Source: Spirochaetales bacterium (GTDB lineage Bacteria; Spirochaetota; Spirochaetia; DTKZ01). From it: DNA of 6,703 nucleotides. Within the stretch, counting starts at the first letter, position 1, and every line of letters begins with the position of its first letter. The stretch is from contig JAISQU010000196.1 of NCBI GenBank assembly GCA_031274005.1, positions 1-6,703 on the forward strand. Direction: 5' to 3'. Shown here one piece after another: positions 5,467-6,703 of the stretch. The notes under the pieces are model-generated. The model was not told where the DNA came from, did not search any database, and worked only from the letters and a program-made list of their open reading frames with translations. Position numbers and translations under genes: made by a program.

Positions 5467-5649
5467 ACTATCAACCTGTTGCGCTTCTCCATTTCTTGGG
5501 CATTTTTTCACCTAATAGCCTTGTTATCATATCACGCTCGCACGTGCGTTTTATCCGGGCGTACTTTGTGCAGCCTCATTTCTTAAAGCTCTGCGGTTTA
5601 TCCTCTTCTCTATTTCCGCCAAAATTGGACAGAATTCAACTTAAATAGG
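5467..5649. other. Gene-free spacer
   Basis: I see no gene, RNA or clear repeat. The only notable item is a perfect 10-bp palindrome CGCACGTGCG at 5539-5548, followed by TTTT. It has no loop of its own and is not a convincing terminator. Confidence 0.5.
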
Positions 5650-5767
5650 AGCCTGTCGGACTTCCAATAAATGTGAGCCGAAGACATCTTGAATGTCGCA
5701 AACCATTGCTGCAATGGCTTGACTTGAAGGGCAACAGGCTACTGCCTGCTCGCGGCTCACTATTTTT
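5650..5767 (+). other. Compact structured element, cloverleaf-like fold or small inverted-repeat element
   Basis: Two overlapping pairings are visible. First, GTGAGCCG (5673-5680) pairs with CGGCTCAC (5753-5760) and encloses three hairpins: GACAT/ATGTC (5683-5697), CCATTG/CAATGG around a CTG loop (5703-5717), and CAGGC/GCCTG with a TACT loop (5735-5748). TATTTTT follows directly at 5761-5767, which could end a transcript. Second, the 15 bases from 5650 (AGCCTGTCGGACTTC) match the reverse complement of the sequence ending at 5740 at 12 of 15 positions, like the ends of a roughly 91-bp mobile element. The two pairings cross, so they exclude each other or form a pseudoknot. It lacks the T-arm and loop bases of a tRNA. 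No family recognised. Confidence 0.4.
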
Positions 5768-5838
5768 AGGCGCGCCAAAGGGCAAAATTCAGTCAAAAAT
5801 CATCTTGAAAAATTTTTTAAATTTTTCTGAAATTGCTA

Positions 5839-5867
5839 TTGACAGTCTAAAAACTTTTATATAAAAT
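5839..5867 (+). promoter_or_regulatory. rRNA operon promoter P1
   Basis: TTGACA (5839-5844), a 17-base spacer and TAAAAT (5862-5867). Directly upstream, about 5806-5828, is a run of A and T tracts resembling an UP element for the RNA polymerase alpha subunit. It points toward the 16S gene, with a leader of about 440 bases. Confidence 0.75.
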
Positions 5868-5985
5868 ACTGTAAATCCGGTATTGAAAACGACCTGTGGA
5901 CAGGCGTTCTGTGGTCCGGACAAAAAAGCGGGTTTCGGCCCGGCGCTATTAAAGTGAGTATTTTTACAATACCTGTAATCGCATA

Positions 5986-6014
5986 TTGACAAAGTTTGCG
6001 GTATTTGATAAACT
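5986..6014 (+). promoter_or_regulatory. rRNA operon promoter P2
   Basis: TTGACA (5986-5991), a 17-base spacer and TAAACT (6009-6014), within TTTGATAAACT. The start site would be near 6020-6022, so the transcript would begin with the hairpin at 6024-6039. A perfect -35 with ideal spacing, about 300 bases before the 16S gene, fits the usual tandem rRNA promoter layout. Confidence 0.75.
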
Positions 6015-6023
6015 CCTTTTTAC

Positions 6024-6039
6024 GCCTCAGAAATGAGGC
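6024..6039 (+). promoter_or_regulatory. 5' leader hairpin with GAAA tetraloop
   Basis: GCCTCA and TGAGGC form a 6-bp stem closed by a GAAA tetraloop, a stable RNA loop class. A competing pairing (ACGCC at 6022-6026 with GGCGT at 6041-6045) overlaps it. It would sit at the very 5' end of the P2 transcript and may stabilise it; the function is inferred. Confidence 0.55.
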
Positions 6040-6067
6040 TGGCGTTAAAAACAGGAAAACTTATTAA

Positions 6068-6090
6068 AGAGGGTTGCCCGGCAATTCTCT
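6068..6090 (+). promoter_or_regulatory. boxB-like leader hairpin
   Basis: AGAGGGTTGC and GCAATTCTCT pair over 10 bp, with two G-U pairs that form only in the plus-strand RNA, around a CCG loop. It lies 18 bases upstream of the boxA-like site, the order seen in rRNA antitermination leaders. Assignment rests on position and structure, not on a boxB consensus. Confidence 0.5.
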
Positions 6091-6108
6091 GAAGGTTTCC
6101 GTTTTGAT

Positions 6109-6121
6109 AGTTCTTTGTAAT
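6109..6121 (+). promoter_or_regulatory. boxA-like antitermination site
   Basis: AGTTCTTTGTAAT matches the bacterial rRNA boxA pattern TGTTCTTTGAAAA at 10 of 13 positions, including the TTCTTTG core. boxA RNA binds NusB-NusE and lets RNA polymerase read through the long untranslated rRNA genes. It lies about 195 bases before the 16S gene. A further hairpin (CCGCTG/CAGTGG, 6128-6144) follows directly. Confidence 0.6.
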
Positions 6122-6290
6122 AAGAAGCCGCTGCGGGGCAGTGGTTTTGAATAGGGAAGGGAAGGAAAACGAAGCCAAAGGGCGGGAGGGGGCGTATTTT
6201 TGAAAGAGGGTACGCTTCTGTCCTGACCGTCAAGAAAGAGAGATTTTTTTTGATACGAGGTTAGGATTGGATATTTGTGGTAGAGAGATT

Positions 6291-6308
6291 ATCACACTTC
6301 GGTGTGAT
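6291..6308 (+). promoter_or_regulatory. UUCG-tetraloop hairpin before the 16S gene
   Basis: ATCACAC and GTGTGAT form a perfect 7-bp stem closed by TTCG, the very stable cUUCGg loop in RNA. It ends 7 bases before the estimated mature 16S 5' end, so it may guide leader folding or 5' processing; that role is inferred. No T run follows, so it is not a terminator. Confidence 0.65.
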
Positions 6309-6315
6309 GAAACAT

Positions 6316-6703
6316 ATCATGGAGAGTTTGATCCTGGCTCAGAACGAACGCTGGCGGCGCGTTTTAAGCATGCAAGTCGGACGGCAGCGGGGAGCGATCT
6401 CCGTGAGAGTGGCGAACGGGTGAGTAACACGTAGGTGATCTGTCTCTGTTTTGGGGATAGCCTGTGGAAACATGGGGTAATACCGGATACGCTCTAGGGA
6501 GTAAAGGCCCTGGAGGGAAGGCGCGTATGCGCCGAACGGGGATGAGCCTGCGGCCCATTAGCTAGTTGGCGGGGTAAGAGCCTGCCAAGGCGACGATGGG
6601 TAGCCGGCCTGAGAGGGTGAACGGCCACACTGGGACTGAGATACGGCCCAGACTCCTACGGGAGGCAGCAGCTAAGAATCTTCCGCAATGGGCGCAAGCC
6701 TGA
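6316..6703 (+). rRNA. rrs: 16S ribosomal RNA, 5' part (cut by window end)
   Basis: The 5' part of the small-subunit rRNA gene. Universal landmarks: GAGTTTGATCCTGGCTCAG (from 6324), GTGAGTAACACGTAG (6421 on), AATACCGGATACG (6479 on), ACTGGGACTGAGATACGGCC (6629 on), and ACTCCTACGGGAGGCAGCAG near 6652-6671. The start at 6316 is set by aligning the GAGTTTG of E. coli positions 9-15, so it may be off by a few bases. The window stops at about E. coli position 388, inside the 5' domain, so roughly three quarters of the gene lies outside. AACGAACGCTGGCGGCGCG and CTAAGAATCTTCCGCAATGG look spirochaetal, most like Treponema. Two promoters and an antitermination-type leader precede it. Confidence 0.98.

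Noticed and set aside
5539..5552. Terminator at the CGCACGTGCG palindrome followed by TTTT
   Set aside because: The palindrome has no loop, so the foldable stem is too short, and no gene ends nearby on this strand.
5075..5648. Plus-strand open frames across the repeat array
   Set aside because: They repeat the same peptide because the 151-bp units lack stops. The period is not a multiple of three, so units are read in different frames, which argues against coding.
5673..5760. tRNA gene at the cloverleaf-like fold
   Set aside because: There is no TTCRA T-loop, no conserved D-loop bases and no 7-base anticodon loop; the stems have the wrong lengths.
5673..5864. Small open frame of 63 codons
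   Set aside because: It coincides with the structured element and the AT-rich UP-like region, begins without a ribosome site and shows no protein features.
5942..5970. Third rRNA promoter using TACAAT at 5965-5970
   Set aside because: The -10 is good but no -35 resembling TTGACA exists at 16-18 bases upstream.

Overview
The window looks like chromosomal DNA from a spirochaete, most likely a Treponema or close relative. The evidence is the 5' part of a 16S rRNA gene at the right end. Its opening and its stretch around the universal GGGAGGCAGCAG site (CTAAGAATCTTCCGCAATGG) read like treponemal 16S as I remember it. The moderate GC content and an envelope gene set without obvious teichoic-acid genes fit a host- or gut-associated treponeme, but genus and species are inferences.

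Layout, left to right. Positions 1-215 hold no gene, only small palindromic repeats. A tRNA-Glu(UUC) gene lies on the minus strand at 267-338, with its own promoter upstream and an intrinsic terminator at 216-262. A tightly packed minus-strand operon runs from about 4908 down to 411: an LCP (LytR-CpsA-Psr) family membrane protein, then miaB (tRNA ms2i6A37 methylthiotransferase), then a secreted protein with TPR-like helices and a C-terminal SPOR domain. Both junctions are 4-base stop/start overlaps (ATGA and GTGA), so translation is probably coupled. I see no terminator after the SPOR gene, so read-through into the tRNA-Glu unit is plausible. The LCP and SPOR proteins both point to peptidoglycan; miaB appears to be a co-transcribed housekeeping gene.

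Upstream of the operon, 4950-5466 is a repeat array. It has three units of 151-153 bp plus a partial fourth, full of hairpins that carry the GCGAAGC mini-hairpin core. Stem changes between copies largely keep the pairing. Next is gene-free sequence (5467-5649) and a compact structured element (5650-5767) that folds either as a cloverleaf or as a terminal inverted-repeat element.

The right end is the rRNA operon control region: two good sigma-70-type promoters (5839-5867 and 5986-6014) and a leader with a boxB-like hairpin and a boxA-like antitermination site. A UUCG hairpin follows at 6291-6308, then the 16S gene from about 6316 to the window edge. The envelope operon and the rRNA operon diverge, with the repeats and structured element between them.

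The best candidates for something undescribed are the GCGAAGC hairpin array and the 5650-5767 element. A second tier is the homopolymer tracts in the LCP and SPOR genes and the unrecognised N-terminal half of the LCP protein.
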